Below, one piece after another: positions 1 through 12,700 of a DNA stretch of 64,000 bases. The notes under the pieces are model-generated. The model was not told where the DNA came from. It was given only the letters and a program-made list of their open reading frames with translations, and made no database searches. The stretch covers positions 372,001 to 436,000 of the forward strand of contig CM065886.1 of NCBI GenBank assembly GCA_033439255.1. Reading direction: 5' to 3'. The translations under genes were made by a program, and so were the position numbers. Source of the stretch: Hericium rajendrae. Taxonomy: Eukaryota; Basidiomycota; Agaricomycetes; Russulales; Hericiaceae. Positions within the stretch are counted from its first letter, which is position 1. The number at the start of each line of letters is the position of its first letter.

Positions 1-463
1 CGGCAGCGGCAGCCTTCATTCTCTCAATCTGGCCCGACCGTGGGCGTGCCGATGATCCGCACGCAGTCGTCGAAGGGCGGGAGCGGGAGCGGGCGTTGTG
101 TCCGGTGGAACGAGAACCTGATCTGTCCGTCGCCGATCCCTCCGCACGAGCGACCGAAGGGCTGGTTTAACCGCCGCGGGTGCGTCCTTACTCTGCCCGT
201 CGATTGAGCTCGTGCGCGCTGACTATGTTTCTCCTTTATGCAGGGACCAGCTGTGGACTAACGACGGTAATTTCAAGCCGCCGAATCCGGGCGAGGAGTA
301 TCCGCGTGAGCTGCAGCACTACCCCGACTGCGGCGCGGGGTGGATGAACGAGGAGGGTGTGCGTATCGACATGCAGCACCGTCTCGTGCCCAAGGCGCCG
401 CTCCGCTCCGCGCTCAAGCGGGCGAAGCCCTCCGCGGCGGGCCATAGCGCCGCTGCATATTGA
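1..463 (+). CDS. 3' end of an unknown protein gene (partial)
   Basis: This is the 3' end of a gene that begins before the window. Exon 1..179 is open in frame 1. A 64 nt GT-AG intron (180..243) splits a Gly codon, and the last exon 244..463 ends in TGA after AAGHSAAAY. The joined reading gives PIPPHERPKGWFNRRGDQLW followed by TNDGNFKPPNPGEEYPRELQ, a sharply conserved-looking stretch rich in Trp, Pro and Asn. A basic tail (RSALKRAKPSAAGHSAAAY) follows. I recognise no enzyme motif, signal peptide or membrane segment in the visible part, so no function is assigned. Splice phase and continuity across the intron make the gene itself secure. Confidence 0.75.
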
Positions 464-706
464 CTTTTATCTATGTTTTATTTCGCTCTGATCGGGGTGG
501 TCATATATGCCTATGGGATGCTGGGACTCTGTGTTATGTGTTATGTCTTTCTTTCTTTGTTGTCTTGAACACGCCGTTGTTGGTGCCGTTGTCGTTGTCG
601 TGCGCATATATCGGGAGTTGATCTCCATCATCATACTTATACCCAACCTCGCAATTGATTTATGCTAAGTCTTACACTGTAGTCATATCAGTAACTATCA
701 ATACAT

Positions 707-3700
707 TCACTTCAGCCCATGAAGATATATGAGTTTACCACCAAGTACATCACCGCCATCGTCGTCGTCGTCGTCAGACGAAATGTCGATTACATCGTTG
801 TCTGGCGGTACAGTCAAGCTCGTTCTGCTGTTCGAAGAGCCCGCGCGAGCACTGAAGGCCCCAGCAGCACTGTCGCTGCTCTCGGCCCTAAAGCGGAACA
901 TCCAGGTCCCCTCCTTCGGCGCTGGACCCACATCGGCCTTGGCCCGCTTGTTCGTGAGCCTCGCTGGCGGGTCAGCAAACAGCTCGTTATCCTCGTCTGC
1001 GACAGGGAAGTCGCTTGACTTGCGCTTGCGCCCGCTCTGTCCGACTCTGGTCTCTGCCTCGAATGCCAAGCGCGCCGCTTCCCGCCTCTTTGCGACGTCC
1101 GCCTCGCTCTCCGGTTCCGGCTCCACGTCGCTCTCATCCTCGTAGATCTCGATCTCGGTGTCCACCTCTTGCTCTTCCTCCTCAGGCTCGGGCTCCGCGA
1201 CCTCTTTCCCCTTCTTCGACCGCGGCTTCTGCTTCTGCTTCGCCATCTCCTTCTCCATCTCCTTCTCCGTCTTTAAGAACGTGCAGAGCACACGCTCGCC
1301 CCGGCCCGCCTGCACCTCGTCCAGCGAGAGACGCGCGAGCGCGTCGCCTTTCGCGCACGTCTTGAGGTACGGGAGCGTTGTCTTCCGGTTCCGCGCCTTG
1401 GTCCGCACGTAATCCTCTGCGAGATACCCGCTCACCAGCAGATGCATCACGAGGCGCTTCACGTTCTGCAAGCAACACATCAGTCAGAGAGTCACACGCC
1501 GAGACGCCGCGGCCGCAGACTCACGTCCTTGTTCACAGTCGCCTTGCCCCCGGCCAGCGCAAGCACGCGCCCCCTGACCTTGCCGCCGCGGACCACAATG
1601 CCAAGCTGGTCCGCCGTGGCCTGTGCCCCGAGCTTTGCCATTTCCTGCATGACGCGCATCATGCGCCATGCGTCCGCCGTCACATCGCACGTCTCGAGCG
1701 TATCGCGCGGGCGCGTGCAGTTGTCGCATTTCCCACAGCGCGTGCCGGCGTCGTCCGACCACGCATTCGATGGCGAGGAGAAGTACCTGTCAGGTCGTTC
1801 TGTCAGGAGGCTGCAACGCGAGCTGGTGAGTTCCTGTACCTAGCGAAGTGCATCTGGCGGCACTCCTTCAGTTCCTGCGAGAAGCGGAGCATCTCGTGGA
1901 CTATAAGGGCCGTCACCGTCCCGCAAAAAAAATAGGGTTCATTATGGAAAGAGGACGTACGCTTCTTCGTGGCCTCGAGCTCCTTGACCATCTCTGTGAA
2001 CCTGAAGAAGTCTTGCGGCCGGTAGTACAAGACGCAGTCCGCATCCTTCCCATCGCGGCCCGCACGTCCGGACTCCTGGTAATAATTCTCTAGCGATTTC
2101 TGTGGTGCAGCGACGATGTCACCTCCACAAATTTAGAATGCCAGCATGTACTCACGGATATCTATCAGTGAAGAAAGTCATTCAAGAGCTGACCGGTTCT
2201 AACAAGCAAATAAACACGCACTGTGTGATGCACCACGAAGCGCACATTGGCGTTGTCGATCCCCATTCCGAATGCTGACACCGCCAAATGAGCACCAATC
2301 CAGCCGCGAACAAATCATACTCACCGATCGTCGCACACACGACCTGTACGACGCCCCGCCGCCACTCCTCATGCAGGCGCGCCTTTCTATTGTCCGGAAT
2401 ATCAGCGTGGTATACGCCCGTCTTGATCCTCCCACCGGACTTCTCCACGAGCTTCTTCGCAACGTTTTCTGTGTCCTGCGCAAACAAAAGACGAAACAAA
2501 CACGCATGTCAACACCCCAGCGCACCATGCAGCGCTCGACACCGCATCGCGGATGCTCAGGCCCTCCGCGCCCGGACCCGGATACGGGGGCGGAGGGCCT
2601 GAGCAGCCTGCCCGCCGGACAGCTCGGCCCACGCACTAATTTTGAGAGGCAGTATACGATGCCGCTATGTGCCTGGTGGTGCTCGCAGATCCAATCCGCG
2701 AGCATCTGGTATGTATTCTCTGCGCTCTTGGGCTTCGGCACGACGGTATAGTGCAGGTTCTTGCGGTAGAGCGGCGCAGAGAAGTACACGGTGCCGGACG
2801 GGTCAGCCTCTGCGACACATAGTTCAGTATCAGTGGCGTTGATGAGGATAGGCACGCACGTCTGCAATCGGTCTGGGGCCGGAGCTTGAGGACGGAGATC
2901 AGGTCGCGTAGGACGGCATCGGTACAGGTCGCGGACAGAGCCAGAATCGGGATATGCGGGAAGTGCGCGCGCAGGACGGACAGCTTCTTGTAATCCGGAC
3001 TACCACAACAGTGTCATACACAACAACATCATGATGCATGGGAGAACGCACCGGAAGTCGGCACCAAGGGTGGAGACGCAGTGGGCCTCGTCAATGGTGA
3101 AGCGTGCTAGGCATGAAATGAGGTCTTCAAATGCGGTGCGGAGATTTAAGTGTGTACCCAGCTGTTTATTACGATCTAGTTTTTCTAGTATATTCATGAA
3201 GTTCTTGCTCTGCGCGATGCGTTCGGGCTACATACACTCGTCCTCGTCAGATGACTATGAAGTGAAAGCAAACATGGCCCACCGTGACATAAAGTAATTT
3301 GATTGGCCGGTCACCGCGAACGCCATCGGCCTGCTTGCGCAGCTGCTGTAGGATCCTGTCTCTTTCCGTGGTTGGTGTAGTGGCCGTGAGCATCTCCGCC
3401 GCCACTACATGGAGAAATGAGTAGGTCGGGAAAGTAGCAAAAAGAGCAGGACCGACCGCCGATGTTGCACATGTGCGAGACCTGGTCGTTCATAAGTGCG
3501 ACGAGCGGCGAGATGACGACCGTTAGCCCAGGAGTCAAGACAGCAGGGAGTTGGTATGTGAGGGATTTTCCACCGCCTCCGAACACATTGATGAGAAGAG
3601 TGAAGAGTCTGAACTGTCGTAAGCACCTACCTGTGGGCATGATACAAACGATATCACGTCCGTCCATGTTCGCATTGCACACACTAATGACCAAAGTGGT

Positions 3701-4556
3701 GAGAATCGAATACCGAGACGAGTGAGCAAAGAGGTACAAACCCCTCCTGACACAGCCTGAAGTTCTGAATCTTGAAGACCCTCCGCATCTGCAGCTTCAA
3801 CTCCGCGGACCACTCGCACTCGGCAAAATAGTCCGTCGTCACCGCCGCCCTCTCCTTCCCCTTCCCCTTACCGGTACCGCCACCCCCAATCCCCTGCAAC
3901 GCGCGGCTCTGTGCCCGACTAGCAGCCATTCCGCCGCCGCCGTTCAACTCGAGATCGTCGACCGCATCCCAGTCGAACTGGTCCAGCATAGACGTGTCGA
4001 CCGTATCGACCGTGCGCCGCGCCACGCTCCCGCGCCCATTGGGCTCGCCCGCCTTTAGCTGCATCTCGACCCCGCGTCGCTCCTCTATGAGCAGCGCGCG
4101 CCGTGCATCGAGCTCCCTAATCTCGGCGCTTATTCCCGCAAGACGGGCGTGTAGCGTCCCGTTCTGTGCGCGGGCAGAGACCGCCGCCGCTACCGATGTA
4201 GACTTCGAAGTGCGCACAGACGCCGCCGATGCGGGCTTGGAGCGCGCGGAAGTCGATGGAGCCGGGGTTCGCCTGGGATACACAGCAGACGAGACAGGCT
4301 TCGCGCGCTGCGACGGAGCTGGAGCTGTCGTCTGCGTCGAGCCGCGCGCGGGGCGGAACGAGGAGAGGCGCGTGCGCGAGGAGCTCGCGCTCGATGGCCC
4401 CGGCTCGGGGTCGGGCGATACCTCGAGCGCGGAGAGGCGCTTGAACTCTTCCAGCTGCTCGTTTCAGTCAGTAGGGTCAAAATGGGGATAGATGAGATGG
4501 AGATGTACGCGCGGGTCGTCCGATCCGAGGACGTCGTCGTCGCTGTAGAGCGGCAT
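707..4556 (-). CDS. RecQ-family ATP-dependent DNA helicase
   Basis: This is a nuclear 3'-5' DNA helicase of the RecQ family (BLM/Sgs1-like), which unwinds recombination and replication intermediates. All helicase motifs can be read across about ten short introns: [13 protein letters not shown] (motif I), TIDEAHC (DEAH box), ALSATCTD (motif III), [20 protein letters not shown] and [10 protein letters not shown] (motif VI). A RecQ-Ct zinc site follows, with Cys residues in [10 protein letters not shown] and CGKCDNC, and then a winged-helix-like segment. The N-terminus is a first exon [16 protein letters not shown] (4556..4509), then a low-complexity and coiled region ([20 protein letters not shown]). 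The C-terminus is Lys/Glu-rich with [13 protein letters not shown], a SUMO-interaction-like motif. No HRDC domain is evident. Exon 1 was chosen because its Met opens directly onto a clean GT-AG intron. Family call firm; individual introns by eye. Confidence 0.9.
2555..2604. repeat. 15-bp perfect inverted repeat in a RecQ intron
   Basis: GCTCAGGCCCTCCGC (2555..2569) and its exact reverse complement (2590..2604) flank a 20 nt GC-rich loop. The hairpin lies inside the intron between helicase motif IV and the DTENVAKKL exon. That intron, about 155 nt, is longer than its neighbours. Nothing marks the hairpin as a mobile element. Confidence 0.7.
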
Positions 4557-5711
4557 GTGTCGTGTGGCCCTACGGTATATTGTATCTGGAAAGTAAAGAT
4601 GAGACTCTTCACATCCTCGAAGACAGATGGTGTGGGTCTATACCGGTATTCGCAGGAGCAAGACGAGCTTGATGTCGCAGATTCGCGGAAAAAAGCAAAG
4701 GAGACGACGCGACGCGACGCGGTGCGCGAGCACGTGCTGCACTGATCTATAGATCTGGCGACCAAAAATTCGCAGCGACCTCTCGCTGCGACTTTTGCCG
4801 AGAAAATTCAGCGCTGCTGCAGCGGTGCGATGGGGAAGAGAAAGCTGCCGATTATGGCGCAGGATAAGGACTATATACTCGAGTGATAGGCTCGCGATTA
4901 TGTAGGTCATAGCAATCTGGATTTCCGTCACGGCGATCTCGACTGCAGGGAACGTGGTGCTCGGCGTGGCAAAGATGCAAACGGTCCGTTCTGCTGGAGA
5001 AGATCGTCACGGACTTTTCTATGTGGTGAGAATTGGAGGGGCCAGAAAGAGTTAGTATTCTGTTCGGTAGCCGATATTAGCAGGAATGTCGAGATAGTTG
5101 TCGCGTACAACTGATTCCCTCGAGGCAAACAGTTGTCCCCATGTCATCATGAGTAAATACAACGTGCGGAATATCATGCATACGTATATAACAAGATCGC
5201 GCATGCGATGCAGCGGAGACCGAGAGAACACGATCGTAATCTCCGTCCGCTAGGACATCGCAGTCCTTCGAACTACAGAAAGTGCACCACGGACCGCGCA
5301 CAAAACATCACGCATGCAACATGCACGCTAGATCACATATACAAACAAATGGGAGATATCAGAATGACTATCGTCCTTACCAAGGTCGGATCGAGGCATT
5401 CCGTGAAATGCACGAGATATCACTCTGATCTCCGTCCGCTGTATCGCCCCGTCGACACAATATCAGCAGATGCTTGCATTGCCTTACCCTGTTAGATCAC
5501 AAAGATCAGTTTCCCGACAAGCCACGATCATGATGAAAACAAGAGCTTGAGCCTCAGCCGGTCGCCGTCGCGGGCACTGGCAGGCGCTGGGGCCGTCGAA
5601 GCGTCACCGCATCACGGTGGCTGAGCCCAGTGTGCTCTTTCCGAGCTACCACCACCTCCTACCCGCCACCTCCAGCATTCGCCCACCTCCAACCCCTCCC
5701 CACCGCACACA
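4557..5711. other. Divergent intergenic region, no gene seen
   Basis: About 1.15 kb separates the RecQ start from the plus-strand eIF4E-like start, so it must hold both promoters. Only short open frames occur and none has recognisable motifs or convincing splice sites. No clear TATA box stands out next to either start. Confidence 0.6.
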
Positions 5712-7293
5712 ATGAGCACGAGCACCACTCCACCTGTTGAGGTTCCCAAGCCAGAGCGCCCAGCGAACGGCGGGCGCCTGCCTTCGCTCAACCAGCTCGC
5801 TGCGCGCATCGCCCCGGCGCCCGCTGCACAACCCGCCGCCACACGCCCGCGCCTCGCCGCATCACTCTTACGCACGGGCTCAGCGGCGAGCACCAGCACC
5901 ACCGCCGACTCGACCGCCGTAAACGCACCCACAACCCGCTCCACCTCCCCCGCCGCACTCTCCACCTCCCCGCCCAACTCAACCGTCGGCTCGGACGGCG
6001 GCGACCCGCTCACCACCGAGAAGGTCGGCCAGCTCGGCGAGATCGACAAGGGCCTCATGATGGAGGAGGCCAAGGCGGACGCCGTCGTCAGCAAGAAGGA
6101 GCGCGTGAAGGGCTACAAGAACATCCCCAGCCTCGATGCGATCACTGCGCACTATGCGCGCACGCGCACGCTCAGCGTTGATGGGACGCCGGTGCCGCCT
6201 GAGGCGGAGGCTGTTGAGGACCCGCAGACGCCGGGCGTGATGACGAAGGCGCCGGAGCACCCTCTGCAGCATACCTGGTGCGTTACTTTTCACGCATGGT
6301 GGAGAGGCTCTGCAGCACTTCCAAGGGCGGTCCTTTGCCTGCTTTGTCGAGTGATTTAACACAAGGTCACTCCGCGTAGACACGGCTGGTGATGTGTTGG
6401 GGTCGTGGCAGTTGGAATGGGCTGCAGGCTGCGGGAACTATATCTTGTGGCGCTTGCTGATGCAACGATGTCACAGGACTATCTACCACGATACGAAAAG
6501 CAAGGGTCCATACACACCCGCGAGCGCGGACTCGCTCGCAGGGCCGCCAATCCCCGCGGAGGCGGGCGTGTACGAGGCGGGCCTGACGACCATCGGCGAC
6601 TTCGACACGGTCGAGTCCTTCTGCCGCTACTTCAACTGGCTGAAGCCGCCGTCGAAGCTCGAGCGCAACTCGAACTACCACATCTTCAAGGCGGGGATCA
6701 AGCCGATGTGGGAGGACGAGGCGAACGCGAACGGCGGCAAGTGGGTGCTCACGATGAAGAACAACCCCGCGCTGCTCGACCGGTGCTGGCAGTGGCTCAC
6801 GATGGCGCTCGTCGGCGAGGAGCTCGACGAGGGCGATGAGATCTGCGGCGCGGTCGTCAGCTTGCGGAGTAAGGTCGACCGCATCCAGCTGTGGCTGCGG
6901 AACAAGGAGGATGTGGAGAAGATCAATGGGATCGGGCGCAAGCTTGTGAAGCTGCTGGATGTATCAGAGTCAGATGGCATTGGGCTCGAGTTCCAGGTGC
7001 GTTAGTCGCATAGATCTGCTGGTACACGGCTGATACAGCCGCTTTAGTATAACACGGAAGACCGTCCCCAGCCGAACAAGTTCCTCTCCATCCAAGCGGC
7101 GCCCTCCGCCGGCTTCCGCCCCTCCTTCCACGGAAAGACGGGCAGCTTATCGGGCTCGGGCAGCATCTCTAGCCCCGTATCTGCTGAGATGTCGGCCGGT
7201 CCTGTGAGTGCAGGCCCCGGCGGTGCGTTTGCAGGCTTCGGTGTCGGTGGGGGCGGCGTTCTGGGCTCTGGATGGCGGGGCAAGCGCTCATGA
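5712..7293 (+). CDS. Class II eIF4E (4EHP-like) mRNA cap-binding protein
   Basis: This is a cytoplasmic protein predicted to bind the mRNA 5' cap; class II members usually repress or specialise translation. Three exons join cleanly: 5712..6277, 6477..6996 and 7048..7293, with the first junction splitting a Trp codon. A ~180-residue disordered Ser/Thr/Pro/Ala N-terminus precedes the fold, which starts at HPLQHTWTIYHDTKSKGP. Core signatures are FDTVESFCRYFNWL, YHIFKAGIKPMWEDEANANG, GKWVLTM, CWQWLTMALVGE and DEICGAVVSLR. The second cap-stacking Trp of canonical eIF4E (W56 in human) appears replaced by Tyr in VYEAGLTTIG, as in 4EHP, whereas MWED keeps the other. A Gly/Ser-rich tail ends in SGWRGKRS. 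The 199 nt first intron is long for this window but gives the right phase. Family call strong; repressor role inferred. Confidence 0.88.
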
Positions 7294-7965
7294 ATTGTGG
7301 ACAACATCGCTATCTATTTATTCAACATACTGGTCCTCCGACTGGATGGTTTTGCATGCAGATTGTATATGTGGTTGGAGGGATGGGTATCGCTACGGTT
7401 TTGTGTACGAGAGAAGTATCAAATACAAAGCCATGTGTTTCAAGTCAGTTTTGATTGTGATCTCTATAGTCCTGCAGCTAGTGGTCTATCTATCAGTATG
7501 TGCATTACACTTGAGAGTATGCATTGTCCACCGGGAGATCAGACGTGCATCTCCATGTCCCGTTCTGGTTCTTTGATGTCTGTTTTCGTTCTGCTCTGTC
7601 TGCTCGGACTGCTGATGATGTCATATCTCGCCAGTGCGTGGCTCGTTGGTATAAATACTGTACGGTTCTCGTTCATCTCCCTCAATGTTACTTTCATCTC
7701 CCCCTTCCACGACTAAGTCTTACCGGTTCGTTGAGTGTCTAACATTTAGGACGGTGTGGCGATGGATTGCAGTGAGATAAGATAAGATTCACGCCGATCT
7801 CCCGTTACATCTGACCAAGCCCCCGGGCGAGTTGTCAGATTGCCCGGGTGTTTGACTCGCTTGCGTGCTATCGCAGCCACCGAGACCGGCGAGCGTCTCC
7901 TCTGACCGTCGACGCTGTTCACCAGCCCTGCTTGCTCGCTGTGCACGACGACGAGCACCTCATTC
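7294..7965. other. Intergenic region, no gene seen
   Basis: This stretch is AT-richer than its surroundings and holds only short open frames without motifs. It contains the 3' UTR of the eIF4E-like gene and the promoter of the next plus-strand gene. Confidence 0.5.
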
Positions 7966-9255
7966 ATGCTACAACGCACACTGGAAGCCCTTGCGGCAGC
8001 ATCTGCTCCGAATCCAGCCACTGAAAATCCGCCCATCGCTTCGACGTCTCAATTTCAGCTCTCCGTCGTGCCGCCGTGCCCCGCCGAACACCACCACCGC
8101 AGAGGCAGCTTTCGCGACGAAGACATGGGCGACGACAGACATATGGTACGCGATGCTCGCATCTACGCATCTACGCGCGTTCGGCTGCTGACAAACTCAG
8201 GCGAACGGCTACGACGCCGCCGCGCGCCCTTCGCAGATCGTCGCGATGGCGTCGCACGACATGCTCATTCAGAGCGGAAATCGCGCCTATACCGACCTCT
8301 ACCATGCAAACATTCGACTACAGGCCGAACTGCAAGGCCTAAAGTGCGTCATGTGCCCTTTGCTGCTGACCTATAGCTCACACCATGCAGATACGCGTAC
8401 GGAACACTGAACGCGCTCATTAAGGCTCTTCCACGCAGCGCCGACCCCACCATTGACCCCGCGCTTACCGAGCCGCCTGAACACCCACCTCACGGCCCCC
8501 TCCCCGCCTTCTCCGCCCCGCCCCCGCTGCCCCCGCCGCACATGCACCACCACGCGCACCCACACTCGCACCCGCACTCGCACTCCCCGACTCCCCTCCC
8601 CGCATCGCCCGCAACCCCCGCTGCGCCCCTCGCGCGCTCCGCCTATCCCGGCGTGCGCTTCTGGCGCCGCGGCGACTGGGACGCGCACCGCCGCGCGACG
8701 AAACCCTCCGTGCCGCCGCACCCGCCCCTCCGCGGCGGCTCGCGCGCGCTGCGCGGCGAAAACGTCTCGATGCAGTACATCGAGAGCGCCGCGGGCGTGC
8801 CCGTCGACGGCCACCGCGCCGCCGAGGTCCGCCAGCACGCGCGCGACCTCTTCGCGCTGCTCGCCGCGCGCGGCGCCGCGCCCAAGACGTGGACGCAGAC
8901 CGACGCGGAGAGCATGGCGCTCTATCGCCGCGAGATGCGCCGGCGCGTGCCGGAGCTCGCGCTGTGCGAGATGGACTGGAAGGCGGACAAGGTCGCGATT
9001 GATTGTTATCCGGGGTGGTATAAGAAAAATGTCGACTCGGCGAGCGCGGGCGGCGCGAAGCGCGCTCGGGAGGAGAATGGCGAGCTGGGTGGGCGGGGGA
9101 AGCGCGTCATGAAGGCGCCAGGGCAGGAGCAGGAGGTGGAACATGCAGAGCCAAACGCGGTGAAGATGAATGGGGAGAATGCGGCTGAAGCGAATGGGAA
9201 GGCAGACGAGTCTCATGAATCTCCACCTGGACCTGAGATCGAGAATGCTGCATAA
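7966..9255 (+). CDS. Unknown His-rich protein
   Basis: Three exons (7966..8145, 8201..8343, 8391..9255) join in phase across two ~50 nt GT-AG introns into a ~395-residue protein. The Met at MLQRTLEALAAASAPNPATE was chosen because it begins the exon that splices in frame. A short helical stretch, SHDMLIQSGNRAYTDLYHAN then IRLQAELQGLKYAYGTLNAL, could be a coiled coil. It is followed by a Pro/His run (HMHHHAHPHSHPHSHSPTP) that might bind metal or be simple low complexity. The structured-looking core is YPGVRFWRRGDWDAH to ALCEMDWKADKVAIDCYPGW. The tail is charged and low in hydrophobics. No catalytic family is recognised and I assign no function. Very GC-rich codon usage matches its neighbours. 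Confidence 0.72.
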
Positions 9256-9792
9256 TGGTTACGGAGTTATTGACTGTTTATCGGGTGTTGTACTGTATGA
9301 AGCTATACTCTTTGTCTTCTGGGGTAGACCGGCTTAGTGCTTATGGTTGCGATCCATGCATATCCAATAGCTGTAATTGAGAGGCGCCATGTCATCTTGT
9401 TTGCCTTGCGTGCTTCGTCATACGCGTCAGTCGGTTCACTCTCCTACAGATTACTGGATTCATCCCTCATTATATTCGAGACACGGCTATGCGATATCTT
9501 ATGGCTTGCATCCAGGAGACAACTCGCTATCCAAACAAAGTGCATGAAGCAGCCTCTGTTCACGCAGCACGAAGGATCATCAGCACCCATCTGTGTTGCG
9601 CAACAAGTTGTGGAATGCAAGCTTCCACCTGCTGCCACGGGCATTGCAAAACAACCGTGTTCTGTGGCTCAAGTCAAACTTGAAGTATTTCATTGAACGT
9701 ACATTGCAGTCCTAATATATGCCAAAGAATCCATACTCTGCAGTTGAATGCACATTGCCCTTCCCATAGATCACCCCAGTCCACCCACCCAC
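9256..9792. other. Convergent 3' intergenic region
   Basis: The region lies between two converging genes. It contains only short frames and no motif. I see no RNA gene or repeat in it. Confidence 0.5.
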
Positions 9793-12700
9793 CTATCCCC
9801 GACACGCATAGTCCACATACGCCCCAATCAGCGCATCGTCCACTACATAATCCACCAGCGCGCCCGCCGCCGCGCGCGTGCGCGACACGTCCAGCGGCGG
9901 CATCACGCCGCGGCCGGCGAGCAGCCCCTCGAAGAACTCGAGCAGCGGCTTCGCGGGGCTGCTGCTGCTCGCACGCACCCTGTCGAGCCACGTCTCCGCG
10001 GGCACGACCACGAGCGGCGGCTTGGCGCGTTCGGCGAGGACGCGCGCGACGCGCTGCCATGGCGTCGGGCGCGACGTCTCGAGGTTGTAGTACGCGAGCG
10101 GGGTGCTGCTCGCGCACGCGTGCTGGATCTGCGCGTACAGAATCTGCGCGGCGACGTTCACGGGGAGCCAGCGCACGTCCTATCCGCACGTCAGCAATGT
10201 GGTGAAAAGGAAGGGAGAAGGGACGCACGGGCAGCGCGCCGGGCACGACGCCGAGCGCGGTGCTCGCGCGCATGAGGATGGGCACGAACTCGGAGCGCGC
10301 CCACGCGCCGCTGCCCTCCGCGCCCGCGAGCTGGCCCGTGCGCACGACCGCGGCGCGCAGCCCCCGCGCGCCCGCGCGCTCGACGATCTTCTCCGCGGCG
10401 TACTTCGAGTGCGCGTAGCCCTGCGCGAGGCACATCTCCAGCGCCGGCACGGGCCCCTCCGGCGCGGGGCCCGGGCCGGGCCAGTGCGCGATCGCGGCGA
10501 CGGAGGAGAGGAAGGTGAAGTGCGGTGCGGCGGCACGGTGTGAGGTGAGGGCGAGCGCGATGAGGTTGTGGACGCCGGCGAGGTGCGGTTTGAAGGAGGG
10601 GAGGATGAGGTTGAAGTTGAGCAGCCAGGCGATGTGCACGATGTGCGTTAGCTCGGCGCGGAGCTGTGGGGGTCAAGTCGGCGTGAGAGGGATGAGGAGA
10701 CGGTGTCGACGTACCTCGTCGTAATGGGCTTCGCTCAGTCCGAGATGGGGGTCTGCCAAGTCCACCTCCAAGTGCACGGCCCTGCCCTCCTGAACCGCCT
10801 TCTCTAGCGACCCATAATCGAGCTGTCGCTCCTCGAATACCGCCTTGTGCCTCTCAGCAAGAGAGGCCGAGGGTTTTCTGCGATTCAGCAGATAGATTTT
10901 GCGCACGCCTGACTTCTCAAGCAGATACGAGACGAAAAAGGAGCCAAGCGAGCCGGTGGTACCCGTCACCGCATATACATACTTCTCCGGCGCGGATTGA
11001 TGACATGTGAGATCGTCGGTGTCCGTCACCGCATACATATACTTCTCTGGTACGCATTGACGACGTGCGAGATCGCGGGTGCACTCCTCGACGGTCTTTT
11101 CCATGAGGGCATCTATATCCATCTGCGACGATGCAAGTCCGTTCGCCTGCGGGGTCAAGCTCGTCTGCAGATACTCCATCAGGCCCTTGACAGTCGGATA
11201 TGAATATACAATATTCCTCGGAACGTCGATGTGCTGCCCAGACCGTTTCAGGAGGGTGATGAGCGCTGAGCGCACCCGGATAGCCAACAGCGAGTCCAAG
11301 CCCTCCTGGAACAGATCCATGTCGTCCGATACGGGGCGCTTGAGCACATTCGCAATGACCGCATGGACGTACGTAGTGATGCCCTCTGCGTCCTTCGCGT
11401 CGAGCCCGGACGGCGGGACCTCGGCCTCTTCGAACCCGCCTTCCTCCAGGTCGCGGTACGCAGCCTCGATTTCGTCCTGGTACAGCGCGAGCGTCAACTT
11501 CACCTTGACGGTGTTCTTGTCCGTGACGAGGAAAGGCTTCGCGGGGTCCTCGACGAGCACGAGCGAGCGGACGAGCCGCGAGTGCTGGGGCACGATCGGG
11601 TTGACCTGCTGCGCGATGTGCGGCCATACGCTGTCGAGGAAGGCGGATGCGGTCTCGGGCGTGTGTGGCTGGAGGGGGGTCGCGGACGAGAGGATAGCGC
11701 CGTTGAGGAAGCGGCCCGCACCAAAGATGGCAGCGTGTTGAATGAGCGGCGACGCGCGCAGGAGGTTCTCTGCGTCCCGTGTCAGCCTGCCGTTACTCTT
11801 GCGTCATGTGCGCAAAGTGTGCCTCACCAAGCTGCTTGTTATCGGTTTTCTCACCGTTACTGAGGACAGTCTGCAGAATCGTGTGAGACAAACACACCGC
11901 TGAATTGGGAAGGGTGTGAGTACGAACAATGTCATCGCGTCGTCCCATATGTTTCCAAAGGTGGCTTTTCGCAGGGTCTGGATGCTGAATCCACATGTCC
12001 CCGGTTGCGAAGCCGACGGGGTCCGTGTGGTTGATCGTGCAAGGTGTGTTTTCTCCCGGCTGATATGAACGTGTCATGGAACGGGGTGTTGAGTACGTTC
12101 GTAACGACACTCACGAGTATGAGCAGTTCCATCAAGCCCGAGTCGTCCATGGCTTTGAATTGGATCCCAAAGCTGTCAGACCATTCGTAATACTGCCAAT
12201 CTGCAGGGTCACGCGCAGGGTTGAGGTAGAAGGTCGATAGAGGACCCGTCTCGGACCTGTCTCTTGAAGTCAGAATAGCCAAAGATTCGAGTTATGAAGT
12301 TTGTACGCACATGCCAAAGGCAGCAAGAAGCTGGACACCTTGCTGGACGAGGTAATTGCCAATGTCGTTGCGTAGAGGTGCGCCACCGAACATGATGACA
12401 CGCAGTCGTCTGAAGACCTGTTGCCAAGGCGTCAACGAAGGAATTCTGAAATGGATAAGAATGCGTTACATACCTCGAGATCTTCGTCTCTAGTGCTGCT
12501 GTTCACGAGATCTTCCAGGATGCTCGGCGGAAGAAGCGTCTCCGTGTTCTCCAGATTGAACATGGACAAATGACGGATGACCATCGACAGCGAGGGTGGC
12601 TGCCGAGTCTCCACAAAGACGTATTCTCCCCCAGGCCAAATAAAGTGATGCTAGACAGGATAATCCCCATCGACTAGCACACGAGCGTGTCAGGAGCGCC

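Noticed and set aside
8371-9216. Long open minus-strand frame opposite the His-rich gene
   Set aside because: Its composition is Arg/Ala/Gly runs typical of a GC-rich shadow, while the plus strand gives spliced, better balanced protein.
9674-10639. Single minus-strand frame of 321 aa across the reductase 3' end
   Set aside because: Only its first part is the true reductase frame; it runs through an intron and then reads out of frame. The spliced model keeps the R-domain pattern.
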